Origin: Antilocapra americana
Lineage: Eukaryota > Chordata > Mammalia > Artiodactyla > Antilocapridae
Direction of reading: 5' to 3'
Length of the DNA: 64,000 nt
NCBI GenBank assembly: GCA_007570785.1
Contig: ML661900.1
Location: forward strand, 6,457,108 to 6,521,107
Made by a program: the position numbers and the translations under genes. The notes under the pieces were generated by a model. That model had not been told where the DNA came from. It did not search any database and saw only the letters and a program-made list of their open reading frames with translations. Shown piece after piece: positions 24,788 through 36,905 of this stretch; positions within the stretch are counted from its first letter, which is position 1; every line of letters starts with the position of its first letter.

Positions 24788-25947
24788 CTACTTCACCGTA
24801 AGGGAGTTTGGATGATCAGGCTGGAGCTGACACTGTTAGCACAAGGCAGTGTCCTGCTCATAGCCAACACAGAAACTACCATCTGTGACCCTGTGGGACC
24901 CACTGCCTTCTCGGTCAGTACAGGATGTGTGCACTGCCTGTTCAGGAACAGCCCAGGCCAAAAGGCAGGTATGGAAAGATAGAAGACAAAGACTCTTTTT
25001 CTGACAAATCTAGGAAAGTGTGGTCCAGAGGAAGTATTTGCCCTCTGAAGACTAGCAGTGAACACATTAGCAACATTAAGAACTGTTCTTTCAAAATAAC
25101 CAGGATTTTGAAAGAACTTTAGTCATAAGGTGGAATGGGAAACAGCTTCATTTCCCATTTCTCCCATGAATATCTGCTCTCTGATATGGTTTTTCCTTAC
25201 CACTTAGATAAAATCTACAGCAGATTCTCTGATTTTTCAGTTCATTCTCAGGTAAGGAAAAGTTTTGTGGCCACTACATATTACAAAATTAATACTGCCT
25301 ATCTTGGAAACTAAAATTTCTTTTTTTAAATTTATTTTTTATTGTAACAAATTCAAGAAAGATAAGAGTCAAAACTCCTATTTCCCATTATCCCTTAAAG
25401 AATAATGCTTTAAACTCTTCTGTCCCCCAGTTTGGCATTGCTGATGATAGACCACTTTCAATGGAAAGGAACATGAGGTGGGAGCCACTGAGTGGTTGGA
25501 TTTTTCTTTCTTAATTCTGCCATCACCCTACTCCACTCACAACTTGCTAGTTGGGACTTCTGTTCCCCTCCAGTGTTGGTGTGGTGAGGAGGGACAAGAA
25601 GTTAGGAAGGTCTTACCTGATGGGTGAAGTCATGAGCTGATACTGCTGTATCCCAGTTTGGCAGATGTTCAGTGCTCTCTTGCTTTAGTGAGAACCTCCA
25701 GTAGGTTCAATGTTGCTCATTTCTGATCTCAGGGTTTTTGGTTTTTTTTTGGAGATGCTGTCATATTTATCATAGCTTGCTGAAAGTTCATTTTTGTTAT
25801 GAATGACTGTTGAATTTGATAAAATTGTTCTGTATTCATTGTGATGATCAAATGATCTTTTTTCTTTAATCAGTTACTATGTGAATCACATGGACTGATT
25901 TTTAAAACGTTAACAATTGCACCCTTGTGCAATTGTGGATTCACTCA

Positions 25948-26141
25948 GGTGGTTTAGTTTGCTAAGTCATGTTTGACTCTTTGTGACCCCAATAACTACC
26001 AGGCGCCTCTGTCCATGGGATTTTCCAGGCAGCAATACTGGAATGGGTTGCCATTTCCTTCTCCAGAAGATCTTCCCCACCCAGGGATTGAACCTGGGTC
26101 TCCTGCATTGCAGGCGAATTCTTTACCAACTGAGCCACCAG
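25948..26141 (-). mobile_element. Bov-tA-type SINE
   Basis: A reverse-complement copy from gctaagtcatgtttgactct to caactgagccaccagc. Confidence 0.88.
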
Positions 26142-26547
26142 CATAGCTCACCAGGATAACCAGGATGTTATTATCCTTTCCTAGATGATTGGATTCAATT
26201 CACTACTACATACTTTTGAAGAAAACTGACATTTTTCTATCTTGCAATGTCTCTATCAGGTTTTGTTATTATGGCTATGATGTCTTCATAAAATTACTTG
26301 AGAGGTACATACTCTCTTTATATTCTCCGGAAGAGTTTATGTAAGACTACTGTTATTTTGTCCTTAGATGTTCAGTAGACTTCACTAGTGAAAACATTAA
26401 CTTGGAGATTTCTTTGAGGGATGAATCTATTTTGGATTGCTCTGTGGGTTCTTTGGAGATTCTCTCATCACTGGGGACTATTCATTATTCACCTGTGAAC
26501 CTCTGCTTCAGGTGATATACTTTCCAGTCAGCTGCCAAAGACCCCTG

Positions 26548-26928
26548 TGTTAGTCTCCTTGTATTATCATAACAAAATATCACAGACTGGGTGGCTTAAA
26601 TAACAGACACTTATCTTGTCACAGTTCTGGAGGCTGAAAGTCCAAGATCAAGGTGCCAGCAGGGCTGGTTTCTGGTGAGGGCTCTGTTCCTTGCTTATGC
26701 ATGACCACCCTTTCATTGAAGTGGGCTTTCCTTTGTGCACGTGAGGGAAGAGAAAGAGCTCTGATCTCTTCCTGTAAGGACACCAGTCCTATTAGATTGG
26801 GGCCCCACCCTTATGACCTCATTTAACCTTAATTATCCCCTCAAGGCCCTATGTCATATGTATTCACATTGAGCTACAACATATGAATTTTAGGGGACAC
26901 AATTCAGTCTGTTACAACCCCAGTTCTC
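26548..26928 (-). mobile_element. MaLR (MLT1/MST-like) solo LTR
   Basis: The reverse complement reads as a mammalian MaLR LTR: a start like actgaattgtgtcccctaaa, a middle ggactggtgtccttacagga, and an end with cagcctccagaactgtgaca and ttaagccacccagtctgtga. No internal region is attached. The exact subfamily was not determined. Confidence 0.65.
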
Positions 26929-27480
26929 TATGACAGCCACACAGAATCTCTCCAATTCTTTCCCCACAGCTCCTCTAGGTGGGCTCATGGGCAAAGTCCC
27001 TCTAAGATGGTTCTGGTTCTCTCTCTCTCATTCTCTCTGCCTCTCCTTTTACCTCTAGTGCACAGAAAATGTCTTCTTCTTAAGTTCTTCTATAGCAGGA
27101 ATTAAACTTACTCCCAAACAAGGGCCTCATGATGCTTCTGCTAGCCTCTAGTACCTACAGATTTCTAATCTGTCCAGCAAACACCAAGAACTGCTCTCCA
27201 AGGGGCTCACTTGAAGCCCTCTGTATGACCTTCATAACACCTTTGTCACTAAGTTTGAGGGTAAGACATCAATCAGCCTCCCTCATGGAGGAGATAAAGA
27301 TGTCCATAGCTCACTAACCTCCAGATAAAAGCCTCTCTCCAAATCTCACCTTCCCTTTTGGTCTCTTCAACCTCTTCATAGGCTGGAGATGAGTAATGGG
27401 CTAAGAGTCCCAGAAACTGGCTTTCACATACTCCCATTTCCAGTTCTGCTTAAGTGGTCTAGTAGCACCTTTGCCAATAA

Positions 27481-27940
27481 GGTCCATCTAGTCAAAGCCA
27501 TGGTTTTTCCAGTAGTCATGTACAGATGTGAGTGTTGGACGATAAAGAAAGCTGAACACAGAAGAACTGATGCTTTTGAACTGTGGTGCTGGAGACGACT
27601 CTTGAGAGTCCCTTGGACTGCAAGGAGATCCAACCAGTCTATCCTAAAGGAAATCAGTCCTGAATATTCATTGGAAGGACTGATGCTGAAGCTGAAACTC
27701 CAATATTTTGGCCACCTGATGTGAAGAACCAACTCATTTGAAAAGACCTTGATGCTGGGAAAGATTAAAGGCGGGAGGAGAAGGATGACATGAGATGGTT
27801 GGATGGCATCACTGACTTGATGGACATGAGTTTGAGTAGGCTCTAGGAGTTGGTGATGGACAGGGAAGCCTAGCATGCTGCGGTCCATGGGGTCACAAAG
27901 AGTCAGACACAACTGAGCAACTGAACCAAACTGAACTGAG
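27481..27940 (+). mobile_element. BovB 3' fragment
   Basis: This is a sense-strand 5'-truncated BovB. The RT C-terminal part (MVFPVVMYRCECWTIKKAE) is readable in one frame to about 27724, followed by the 3' end ending ctgaaccaaactgaactgag. Confidence 0.9.
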
Positions 27941-28351
27941 TACCTACAGTCTTGAAGTGTCTGCTGACATTGAGAATGTGTTTCATCTTCATCTGCTGCC
28001 ATATTAGCTAACTATAAAAGTCTATATACCAACAAGTTGTATAGACAAAGAATACAGAGATGGACAAACATTTTAGAGTGGGACAATTTCTAAATAATAC
28101 ACATCAACAATTTTTAAAAATACATTACAAAATTTAAAAGTCTATCATTATCCCTCTTTCTGAGTTTATCTCAGAACTTAAAAAATGCCACCAGCACTCA
28201 AAGTAGACAGTTTTGCATCTTCTGGTGCCAGACTCACACTGATCTCTATTTAAATCTTCCTTTGAGAGTGAGGAACTAGGAGACTACATTTGTGTTATGA
28301 CATCTCTTGCTCAGATCTCATGTCCCCTACTCCAGTATTAGAAATATACTG

Positions 28352-28372
28352 CTTTTTTTTTTTTTTTTTTTA
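28352..28372. repeat. Poly-T run
   Basis: About 20 consecutive T. It could be the tail of a minus-strand retrocopy, but the sequence after it (28373-28730) was not recognised. Confidence 0.8.
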
Positions 28373-28734
28373 AACTGGGCCCTTTACTCATGGTTGCTTA
28401 AGAGGCTTTGGCCATTGTGCAGAGGAAATAGATGAGAGCTATAAGGAGTGAATGTAATCAGAGACTTTAAAAATTTTAGGGCAGAAATGAGACTCTACCC
28501 AGAGTTGGAGAGATGGAGAAAGGCATTCCAGGTCTCAACTAGAGGAGGAGCAGAGGGAGGGGTTTCCATGGCTGGGCACAGGAGGCAACATCCAATTGAG
28601 TGAAGTGTCAGAGCAGAAAAATTGGTGGAGTAGAAATTTATAATTATCCATAAGCTTCTGAACCTTGACCTATCTAGTTTTGAGGTTATTTGAAGATGTA
28701 TGAAGCTATTATGGACACAACTGTTTTTCTTTAA

Positions 28735-28789
28735 TTGAAGTATAGTTGGTTTACAATGTTGTGTTAGTTTCAGGTATACAGCAAAGGGA

Positions 28790-28826
<37 letters not shown>

Positions 28827-29966
28827 TTTTTCAGATTTGTTTCCCATATAATTATTATAAAATATTGAATATAGTTCCTTGTGCTATACTATAGATCCTT
28901 GTTGATAATCTATTTTGTATATAGTGCTTTGTATATGTTACTCCCAGATACCTAATTGATCCCCCACCCCAGCCTTTTCCCTTTGGTAACCATAAATTGG
29001 TTTTCTATGTCTGTGAGTTTGCTTCTGCATTGTAAATAAATTCATTTGTATCTTTTTTTAAATTCCACATGTAAGTGATAGCATATGATATTTGTCTTTC
29101 TCTGTCTGTCTGACTTTACTCAGTGTGATAATCTCTAAGTCCATCCATGTTGCTATAAATGCCATTACTTCATTTTTCATGGCTGAGTAGTATTCCATTG
29201 TATATGTATGTGTGATGTGTATCTCTATATATATGTTTATATATATATACACACCACATTTTCTTTATCCACTCATCTGTCTATGGGCATTCAGGTTGCT
29301 TCCATGTTGTGGCTATTATAAATAGTGCTGCAATGAACACTGGGGTGCATAAGTCTTTTCAAATTATGATTTTCTCTGGATAAATGCCCAGGAGTGGGAT
29401 TTCTGGGTCATATAGTAGTTTTATTTTTAGTGTTTTAAGGAACCTCAATACTATTCTCCATAGAGGCTGTACCAATTTACATTTCCACTAACAGTGAAGA
29501 GGGGTTCCTTTTTCTCTACAACCTCTCCAACATTTATTATTTGTAGACTTTTTGATAATGGCCATTCTGACTTGTGTGAGGTGATGATGATACTTCATTG
29601 CATTTGATTTGCATTTCTCTAATAATTAGTGATGTTGAGTATCTTTTCATGTGCCTTTTGGCTGTCTATATGTCTTCTTTGGAGAAATGTCTATTTAGAT
29701 CTTCTGCACATTTTTTCAGTTGGGTTGTTTGTTCTTTTGATTTTGAGCTATATGAGCTATTTGTGTATTTTTGAGGTTAATCCCCTGTCAGTTGCATCAT
29801 TTGCAAGTATTTTCCCCCATCCTGTAGCCTGACTTTCTGCTTTGGTTATGGTTTCCTTTGCTGTGCAAAAGCTCGTAAGTTTAATTAGACCCCATTTGTT
29901 TAGTTTTGTCTTTATTTCCATTACTCTAGGAGATGGATCCAAAAACATATTGCTGTGGTGGATACA
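28735..29966 (-). mobile_element. L1 3' half with ORF2 C-terminal remains
   Basis: Antisense L1 3' UTR (aagtatagttggtttacaat, then an AT run, then ccctttggtaaccataaatt) continues into ORF2. Minus-strand readings give YTMEYYSAMKNEVMAF (about 29200) and KTKLNKWGLIKLTSFCTAKE (about 29900), both from the L1 ORF2 C-terminal region. It is 5'-truncated near 29966. Confidence 0.9.
28793..28824. repeat. (AT)n microsatellite
   Basis: A 32-bp AT run within the L1 3' UTR at 28735. It is likely polymorphic in length. Confidence 0.95.
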
Positions 29967-30724
29967 CTTGATTTTAAAACTCTGGAGTTCTTTGTTATGC
30001 TACGGTGGTCTGGTATTAGGGGAACTGTTTATGCCACCAGAAGTTCCCTATAAATTCCAGTTTAGTGACAAAGGATCTATGGCTGATGAGTCCATTCCCA
30101 TGGTTTTACATGGAGAAGAAGCAGCAGTGGATGTAGGATGTACACAGAATACAATTTTGAAAGTTTCAAAATGTTTGGAAGATTGCATTGCAAGAACTAG
30201 CTTGTCATTACCTTAAAATGTTCTTAAGTTCTCCCACTTAATTTACTTGTTCAGAGTTTGGGTGCTGCAACCCAGTGACCACTATGGGTGAGGCATTACA
30301 TTGGCTCCAAATAGGTGGCTTTGCTTATGGAGAGAACACAACCAGCCATCGTAGGGAACAGTTGAAATAATCATATATATCATAGGAGATAGTCACCATA
30401 TACTTTTGCAAAAATACATTTTAAAACTCTATTTTTTCTTTTTCAAGATGATCTGTGCTTCAGAATATAGCTTAAAAGAAGAATTGATAGCATGGGCAAT
30501 TACTCAGGTGATGGTGGATTATTACAGGCCAGTGGAGCAGTGGAAGCAAGCTAGGCTCTTTTGACTTTTGAGGGGTAGTGGATGAAAGGGTAAGAGATCA
30601 GGAAGAGGTTAAGAAAGACAATAAGGGAGGTCAGTTCCTCACATCCACTGTTTGTCTATACTCATTTCAAATGTTAGAGAAAGAAGTTGCTCTGAAATGA
30701 AGAGTTTAGCAGACAATTTTGGTG

Positions 30725-31345
30725 TGAGTCACTGTAACAAAAGCACCCCAGACTCAGTGGCTTAAACTGTGTGTGTGTGTGTTAGTTGCTCAGTCATGTC
30801 CAACTCTTTGCAACCCTTTGAACTGTAGCCCTCCACGTTTCTCTGTCCATAGGATTCTCCGGGCAGGAATATGCAATGGGTAGCCATTCCCTTCTCCAGA
30901 GGATCTTCCTAACCCAGGGATCAAACCTGGGTGTCCTGCTTTGCAGGCAGATTCTTTACCATCTGCCTGCAGTAAAACCACCAGGAAAGCCCAATAGGAA
31001 TTTATTGTTTCACAGTTCTGGAGGCAAGAAGTCCAGGTGTCTACTGGGTTGGTTCCTTCTGAGGGCTGTACCAGGAGGAAAGGAGCTTAACAGGTCTGTC
31101 TCCTTGGCCATCTTCTTCCTGTGTCTCTTCAGATCAGCTTTCCCCTATGAGGGGCTCTGAGTCTACATACCCACTTTTTATAAGGACACAGTCATATTAA
31201 GTTACACTCTAATGGCTTCATTTTAACTTGATTGCCTCGGTAAATACCCTATCTCCAATTAAGGTCACATTCTGAGATATTGGGGGTTAGGACTTCAAAA
31301 TATGAATTTTTGGTGGGGAGAGTCACAGTTGAACCCATAATGAAC
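30725..31345 (-). mobile_element. MaLR (MLT1/MST-like) LTR split by a SINE
   Basis: This has the same general LTR type as 26548-26928 (cacagttctggaggcaagaa, then ttataaggacacagtcatat, then gggggttaggacttcaaaat). The Bov-tA at 30783-30992 divides it. Confidence 0.65.
30783..30992 (-). mobile_element. Bov-tA-type SINE inside a MaLR LTR
   Basis: A reverse-complement copy that splits an MLT1-like LTR. A short GT run (30770-30782) stands at its A-tail-equivalent side. Confidence 0.88.
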
Positions 31346-31479
31346 ATATATGAACCCACAATCCTCAGTGACGCATCCTGATTCATCCTTGAGGCTCCAG
31401 GCTCGATCACATAGCTTACTCGTTCACAGAAGGGACGGGGAAAACATGAGTCAGGCCATTTGACTTTACTCCCCATTCT

Positions 31480-31585
31480 GCCCCTCATTATCCATATGGC
31501 CCCGAGCAAGCCCCTTCTCTTCTCTCAGTCTCTGCTTTGTCATATAGAACATAAAGGAATTAGTTCTGACCTTCTATGGTTTTAA
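31480..31585 (+). mobile_element. Possible MIR fragment
   Basis: ccgagcaagccccttctctt followed by tctgctttgtcatatagaac follows the MIR core order. Confidence 0.4.
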
Positions 31586-33049
31586 AGAAAACTGCAGGAA
31601 AGAGTCGGGATGCTGGCAACCTGTAGATGCCCAGTGGAACTCAGAGACAGACTTCTGTCTCACAGAACCACTGCTCCTGTCCAGGCAGAGATGTTAAGCC
31701 AATTAACACTGGGGTCAGGGTAAGTTTCCTTTGAGTACTAAGCAGATTTTCAGGTGGTCCAGCTCTCTCAAAATACAAACTATATATTTTCCTTGGTTGA
31801 CTTTGTTCCTCTTGTAAGCCGATGAGAGGATTATTGCTGAGAGGCTTTATTTCTGATCTTTGGGGAGGCAAAGGAAAGTTAAATAAGAGGACTGAATCAA
31901 TACAGCATCATTTCTGCTCACAAGGACTTAGGCTCATAGGCATGAAAATTGGAGCTGTCAGTGACACCTAGACCAAGTCCCTTGTTTTATAGCAAGGGAT
32001 ACCCGAGACTCAGAAGTTCCTCAGTATCACACCATTGTGTAGAGGTAACATCACGATTACAATCCAGCTGTTTGAGGCATGATGCTTTGTTTCCTCCATA
32101 GAAAGGAGAGTATGTTCTTGTGTCTATGGAAATTAATATTTGACAAATCATTTCTGCTTTTTGGGCTGACAACTCTAGGAGTGTCTGCCATGCTCAAAAA
32201 CCAAGAACCAACTGTTCTCCCACTTTGCTAACAGCAGCAGTGTGGTGGTGGGGCCGGAGGTGAGGCAACCCTGTTAACCGACCTGACCATTTTCCCTGAA
32301 GACTGGAATTTGGGTTTAGCAATTCCAATGTAGACTTGGCCCCCCTTCAACCCTTAAAGCTGTATTGGCCATCTTCTATCTACCAAGTAGGCTAACTGGC
32401 ACACAAGGATGGTTGTTGGGGAAGAAGAAATGGAGATGGAGGGACTCCTCTCTCTGGTCCCAGGGGCTTTCATATCCCAATGCAGTCCTCTCAGAGGCTC
32501 TGCTGCTTTCCTGTCTCTAAGGTCTATGAAACAACCACTTCTCAATATGAAGCATCCTCCTTTTCCCACCCCGCCTTAAACTGGTTTGAATTGAATTAGT
32601 GCTGTTACTAATATGGTACCTTCTTATCTTAGGAAAAGAGTCATCTTTAGGAGTTGAACACACATTTTATTTCCAGTTAGTTTAATGGACATGCGATCAC
32701 AGAGGACTAATGATCTCTTCAGCTCCTTCTGAAAGCCTACAGAGTAGCCATCTTTGTCTCTCTCATCCAATTAATTGCTACATCTGGACAGTTTGTCTTT
32801 CATAAGGATTCTCAAACCTATTGCCCTTATCTGTAACTAATGTCAATGACTTTAGGACCTTATTTCGTTATGCTGGTCATTTGCAATAATCTCCCAACTC
32901 AAGTCTTAGCTCTTATTTTCAATGTATTGTCCCTTCAGATGCAGCTCCTAAATCTCACTTACTCTGACCCTGTCTTGAAGTGTTAAAGTGGCAGAACTTG
33001 AGCCACCAACAGGACAGGGCTGGGAAGGGGCTAAAATAGTAGATTATTT
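31586..33049. other. Unassigned intergenic sequence
   Basis: No exon recognised. 31890-32070 has weak antisense MIR-like blocks. Confidence 0.4.
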
Positions 33050-33640
33050 GCTATTGGAACACTACCAATTACCGTACGTTTAGTAGCTTAAAACTACATA
33101 CATTTCTGTATGTGAAACTACATACAATTCTGTAGGTCAGACAAGCAACTAGCCAGGTTTTATGCTCAGGGTTTCCAAAGGTCAAGATCAAGATGTTAGC
33201 CAGACTAGGCTTTTAGTGGGAGGCTCTGGGCTAGAATCTTCTAAGCTACTGAGGTTGAATTCAGTGCCTTTGCAGCACTGAGATCTCCACGTCCTCGATG
33301 GCTATCACCTGGGGGGTCACTCTGCTCCAAGAGGTCACCCACATCCCCTGCCCCTCCATCTTCAGAGCTCATTGGGGCATCAGGGCCTGCTCATGCTTCC
33401 ATCTTTGACTTGCCCTTCTGCTACCAGCTGGAGAAAACTCTGCTTTTACAGGGTTCATGTGGCTAGGTTAGGCCCACTCTTTCTGATTAGTAATCTTAAT
33501 CACATCTGCATATGATATAGCATAATCATGGGAATGGTATTTTGTCATATTTATGGGTTCTACTTACATTCTCAGTGGAGAGATTATACCAGGCCAAGGG
33601 TCACTGGGGTCATTCTTAGAATTCTGCCTGCCATATACAG
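33050..33640 (-). repeat. Old interspersed repeat, family not assigned
   Basis: Blocks such as gtagcttaaaactacataca, ctgctcagggtttccaaa-like sequence and gaattctgcctgccatatac recall an old mammalian LTR or DNA element in antisense. I cannot name it. Confidence 0.35.
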
Positions 33641-34479
33641 GGTCATGGGTGAGACTGCTCACCTCAGCAATTTGGGAGAGGTCAGATGTGCGCAGTGCAA
33701 TGGACTTAAGCGTGGTTAGTGACTTGAGTCTGAGAGAAATCAGGACAGCCGTGGGGTCAAAACTGGAGATGACAGCTGAACTTCTTCTGCTTGTGTGTTT
33801 GTGATGGCAGAGGCAGTACAAGGAAAGAGAGTAGTGGGAAGGAGATGTGCCATGAAGGAAAGGCAGCGGAGAGTTATTTAGCCTGATGAGCAGATGGCCT
33901 AATGGGTCTAGAAAGAGCGTTTCTTTTTCCTGGGGCAACCAGAGCTCCGGGAGTCATTCTCCTGACCAAATTTTTCAAGAGTTTTCCCATATCCCTCAGT
34001 CTGGCATTCAAAGCCTTCCCTTTACAATTTTCAAGTTGCATTTCAGCCTTATTTCTCACAGATCCATCTAAGGCATCATCTCCTGAGGTCTGGTACATGG
34101 TGAAATTGGTAACATGGTGGTTGATGCCACTCAGTTGTTTCCCAAGTGGACTCACAGGGCGTGCTATTTGCTTGCTGAATTTACAGTGATCAGGGTCCAT
34201 CTCCAGTCTTGAGGCCTGCACATTTGATTTTGTCAGCACCTCTAAAGAAGGCCAGGCCTGGGGTAGAGTTCAAACAGACACTAAAAATATTTACCACTTA
34301 TGTCTCCCTTGCCACATGTACTGATCATTGCCTCTCCTCCACTGGTTAATCTCTGCTCAGTCTGGAGCATCTAGCCTCTCAGCTTTGGCTCAGGAGGTAC
34401 TCTTTCCTGAGCCCTTGTGAATGCTCCCCTTTCCCAACAACTGTAGCAGAACAAACTGCCAAGTGGTAGGGCCAGTGAA

Positions 34480-34509
34480 AAGTGAAAGTGAAAGTCACTC
34501 AGTCATGTA
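34480..34509 (-). mobile_element. Tiny Bov-tA terminal scrap
   Basis: Only the gtgaaagtcactcagtcatg end block typical of these SINEs is present. Confidence 0.5.
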
Positions 34510-34958
34510 GAGCCAAGGAGGAAATGAAAATGCAGTCCTTTTGTTCAGTATGATTAAGGATTTTAAGATGGTGTTTGCAGAGTATTGAAGTCACTGTGAA
34601 GATTAAATTCAGTGAGCTGCCCTCACTTATAGGGCTTCCCTGCTTCTCTCCACCCTCATTCCTGTTCATATCCACTTAGTAGGTTCTCATAAATTGCTAC
34701 TGAATGACAACTAAAACTCTCATATGTGCTGGAATGACATGGAACTCTCAAAAGTTCTCTAAATTCATGAACTTTGCCTTGAATTAAGTCTTGGTTTAAT
34801 GCATGCTATAAAAATGATAACAGATGTGTCTGATGCTGCAAATAAAGGATGGCAACTCATCCAGCCTTTGAAATATGGAATACTGATGGGCCAGATCATG
34901 GAAACTACAAATGGTAGGGACCTAGGTCCACCAAGGACCTATTTTTGGAGCTATAAGG

Positions 34959-35215
34959 AAAAGGAAAAGACAGTGCATTCTAGGTTTCTTGCCATATTTA
35001 CCCAGCTTAAAGAGCAATCATTTGATTCTACCCTTGAACTTGATTGTCAAGGTGATATCCTTTTAAAGACATTTCCTGCTCCAGAGAAGATAGATAATGG
35101 GGCCCTACCCAACTCTGAGTCTGTGCTGGGGGTGTGAAGGAGAGAGCTATGTGTGGGGCTTTGAATCCACGTCACATCAGACCAGGCATGGGTCAAATCA
35201 TGTCACTCAAAGTGG
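34959..35215 (+). repeat. Large perfect inverted repeat, left arm (257 bp)
   Basis: It starts aaaaggaaaagacagtgc and ends cactcaaagtgg. The reverse complement is present without any difference at 37050-37306. The arm is ordinary non-repetitive sequence. A-rich sequence follows at 35235-35280. A perfect 12-bp palindrome, ggacctaggtcc (34918-34929), stands 29 bp outside the arm. Confidence 0.97.
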
Positions 35216-36069
35216 GAAGGAGAGCAAAGTGAAAAAGTGAACAACAAAAACAAAAAAAAACCCACCTAGCAAAAAAAAATCAAGGCTTTTAGACTTTGGA
35301 CACTCGCTTTTTCTAAGGGTGCCAAAGGTATACTCAAAAGCACCTTGGCATGGTGGCTGGGTGGAGGAGTAGGAGAGCATGGGACAGAAGTTCTGTCTTT
35401 AAAATGTTTGTCTAATGAGCTTGGTTAATTAGCAAGGTTGCATTGTGCCTGCCCCTCCTGGGTCTGACAGGACAGTGAGAATTATGAAATGGCCTCTGGC
35501 AGATGAACAGGGATAGCCTCCACCATCTGTCTTCCAAATGATCCCATAGGTACAGCTATTATTTCAGCCAGACACTGGCAGTCAGGCAATTGTTCACAGC
35601 CTCTGTGAAGAATAGCGGCTGTCGAGGGTTTGGTAGGTGTTACAACTTCCCACAGGCCCGTTTTCAGGTTGTCTAAGACATTAAAACACAGAAGGGACAC
35701 GGCCTGTGACTGACCGGGAACTTTGCGTGGCCTTTTCTCCTCTCCTCTGTCCACCTACTCTCCCCCTTTATGCCCTTCTTCCCCACTCCTCTCCCACTTC
35801 TTCTCCTCACCCTTTTCTCCTCCTTTCTCTTTTTTTCTCTTCCTCTCACAAAACTACACAAATATCTTGGGAGAAAAGTTACTGCTGCCTCCAGGAGGCC
35901 TGGAGTGAAGAGAAGTGGGTGTTGAGATAGAGTCGGCAAAGGAAACTAGACGAGAACCTCTGCAAACTTGGCCAGAGGTCAGTCCGGAATCCTTGGTGGA
36001 ATCCCAGGGAGGGAGAGACACAAAGAGAAATTCCAGTTCACAGAAGAGATTCCCTCAAAGACGCGCAGC

Positions 36070-36650
36070 CACGTGTACCCCAATGTTCATCGCTGCATTG
36101 TTTACAATAGCCAGGACATGGAAGCAACCTAGATGCCCATCAACTGACGAATGGATAAGAAAGCTGTGGTACATATACACAATGGAATATTACTCAGCAT
36201 TAAAAAAAAAATTCATTTGAAGCAATTCTACTCAGATGGACGAAACTGGAGCCCATTATCCAGAGTGAAGTAAGCCAGAAGCAAAAACAACAATACAGCA
36301 TATTAACACATATATATGGAATTTAGAAAGACGGTAACGAGAACCCAACATGCGAGACAGCAAAAGGAATGCAGATGGTATAGAATAGACTCGTGGACTT
36401 TGTGGATGAGGGTAAGGGTGGGATGATATGGGAGAAGGGCATTGAAACAAGTTAATTATCATATGTCTAATCAATTGCCAGCCCAGGATTGATGCTTGGG
36501 GCTGGTGCAGCGAGATTTCCCCGGGGGGAGGGAGGAGGGAGGGGGGTTCTGGAGGGGAAGCATATGTAAACCCATGGTGATATCATGACAATGTATGGCA
36601 AAAACAATAATAAAAAAAAAAGAAACAGAGGATCAAAAAAAAAAAAAAAA
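36070..36650 (+). mobile_element. Young 5'-truncated ruminant L1 (L1-BT-like) with 13-bp target-site duplication
   Basis: This holds the end of ORF2 (cacaatggaatattactcag, giving MEYYSALKKK) and the L1 3' UTR, then an A-rich tail. The direct repeat aaagacgcgcagc occurs at 36057-36069 and 36648-36660; its last AAA merges with the tail. Close agreement with the antisense copy at 24160-24570 and an exact duplication point to recent insertion. The tail is split. A first A run (36612-36621) is followed by 13 other bases (36622-36634) and a second A run to 36650. Confidence 0.93.
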
Positions 36651-36698
36651 GACGCGCAGCATTAAACATTACTTTGACTATGGCTAATAGGTTGGCTA

Positions 36699-36905
36699 GG
36701 GCTTCCCTCGTGGCTCAGTGGTAAAGAACCCTCCTGCCAATGCAGGAGACATGGGTTCGGTCCCTGGGTCAGGAAGATCCCATGAAGAAGGAAATGGCAA
36801 CCCACCCCAGTATTCTTACCTGGGAAATCCCATGGACAGAGGAATCTGGTGGGCTACAGTCCATGGGGTCGCAGAGAGTCAGACATGACTCAGAGACTAA
36901 ACAAT
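36699..36905 (+). mobile_element. Bov-tA-type SINE
   Basis: A complete sense copy with the head ggcttccctcgtggctcagt. It lies about 40 bp beyond the young L1 and within the spacer of the large inverted repeat. Confidence 0.92.

Noticed and set aside
27424..28002. 192-codon minus-strand ORF
   Set aside because: It is the antisense reading of a BovB 3' end. The coding strand of the element is plus.
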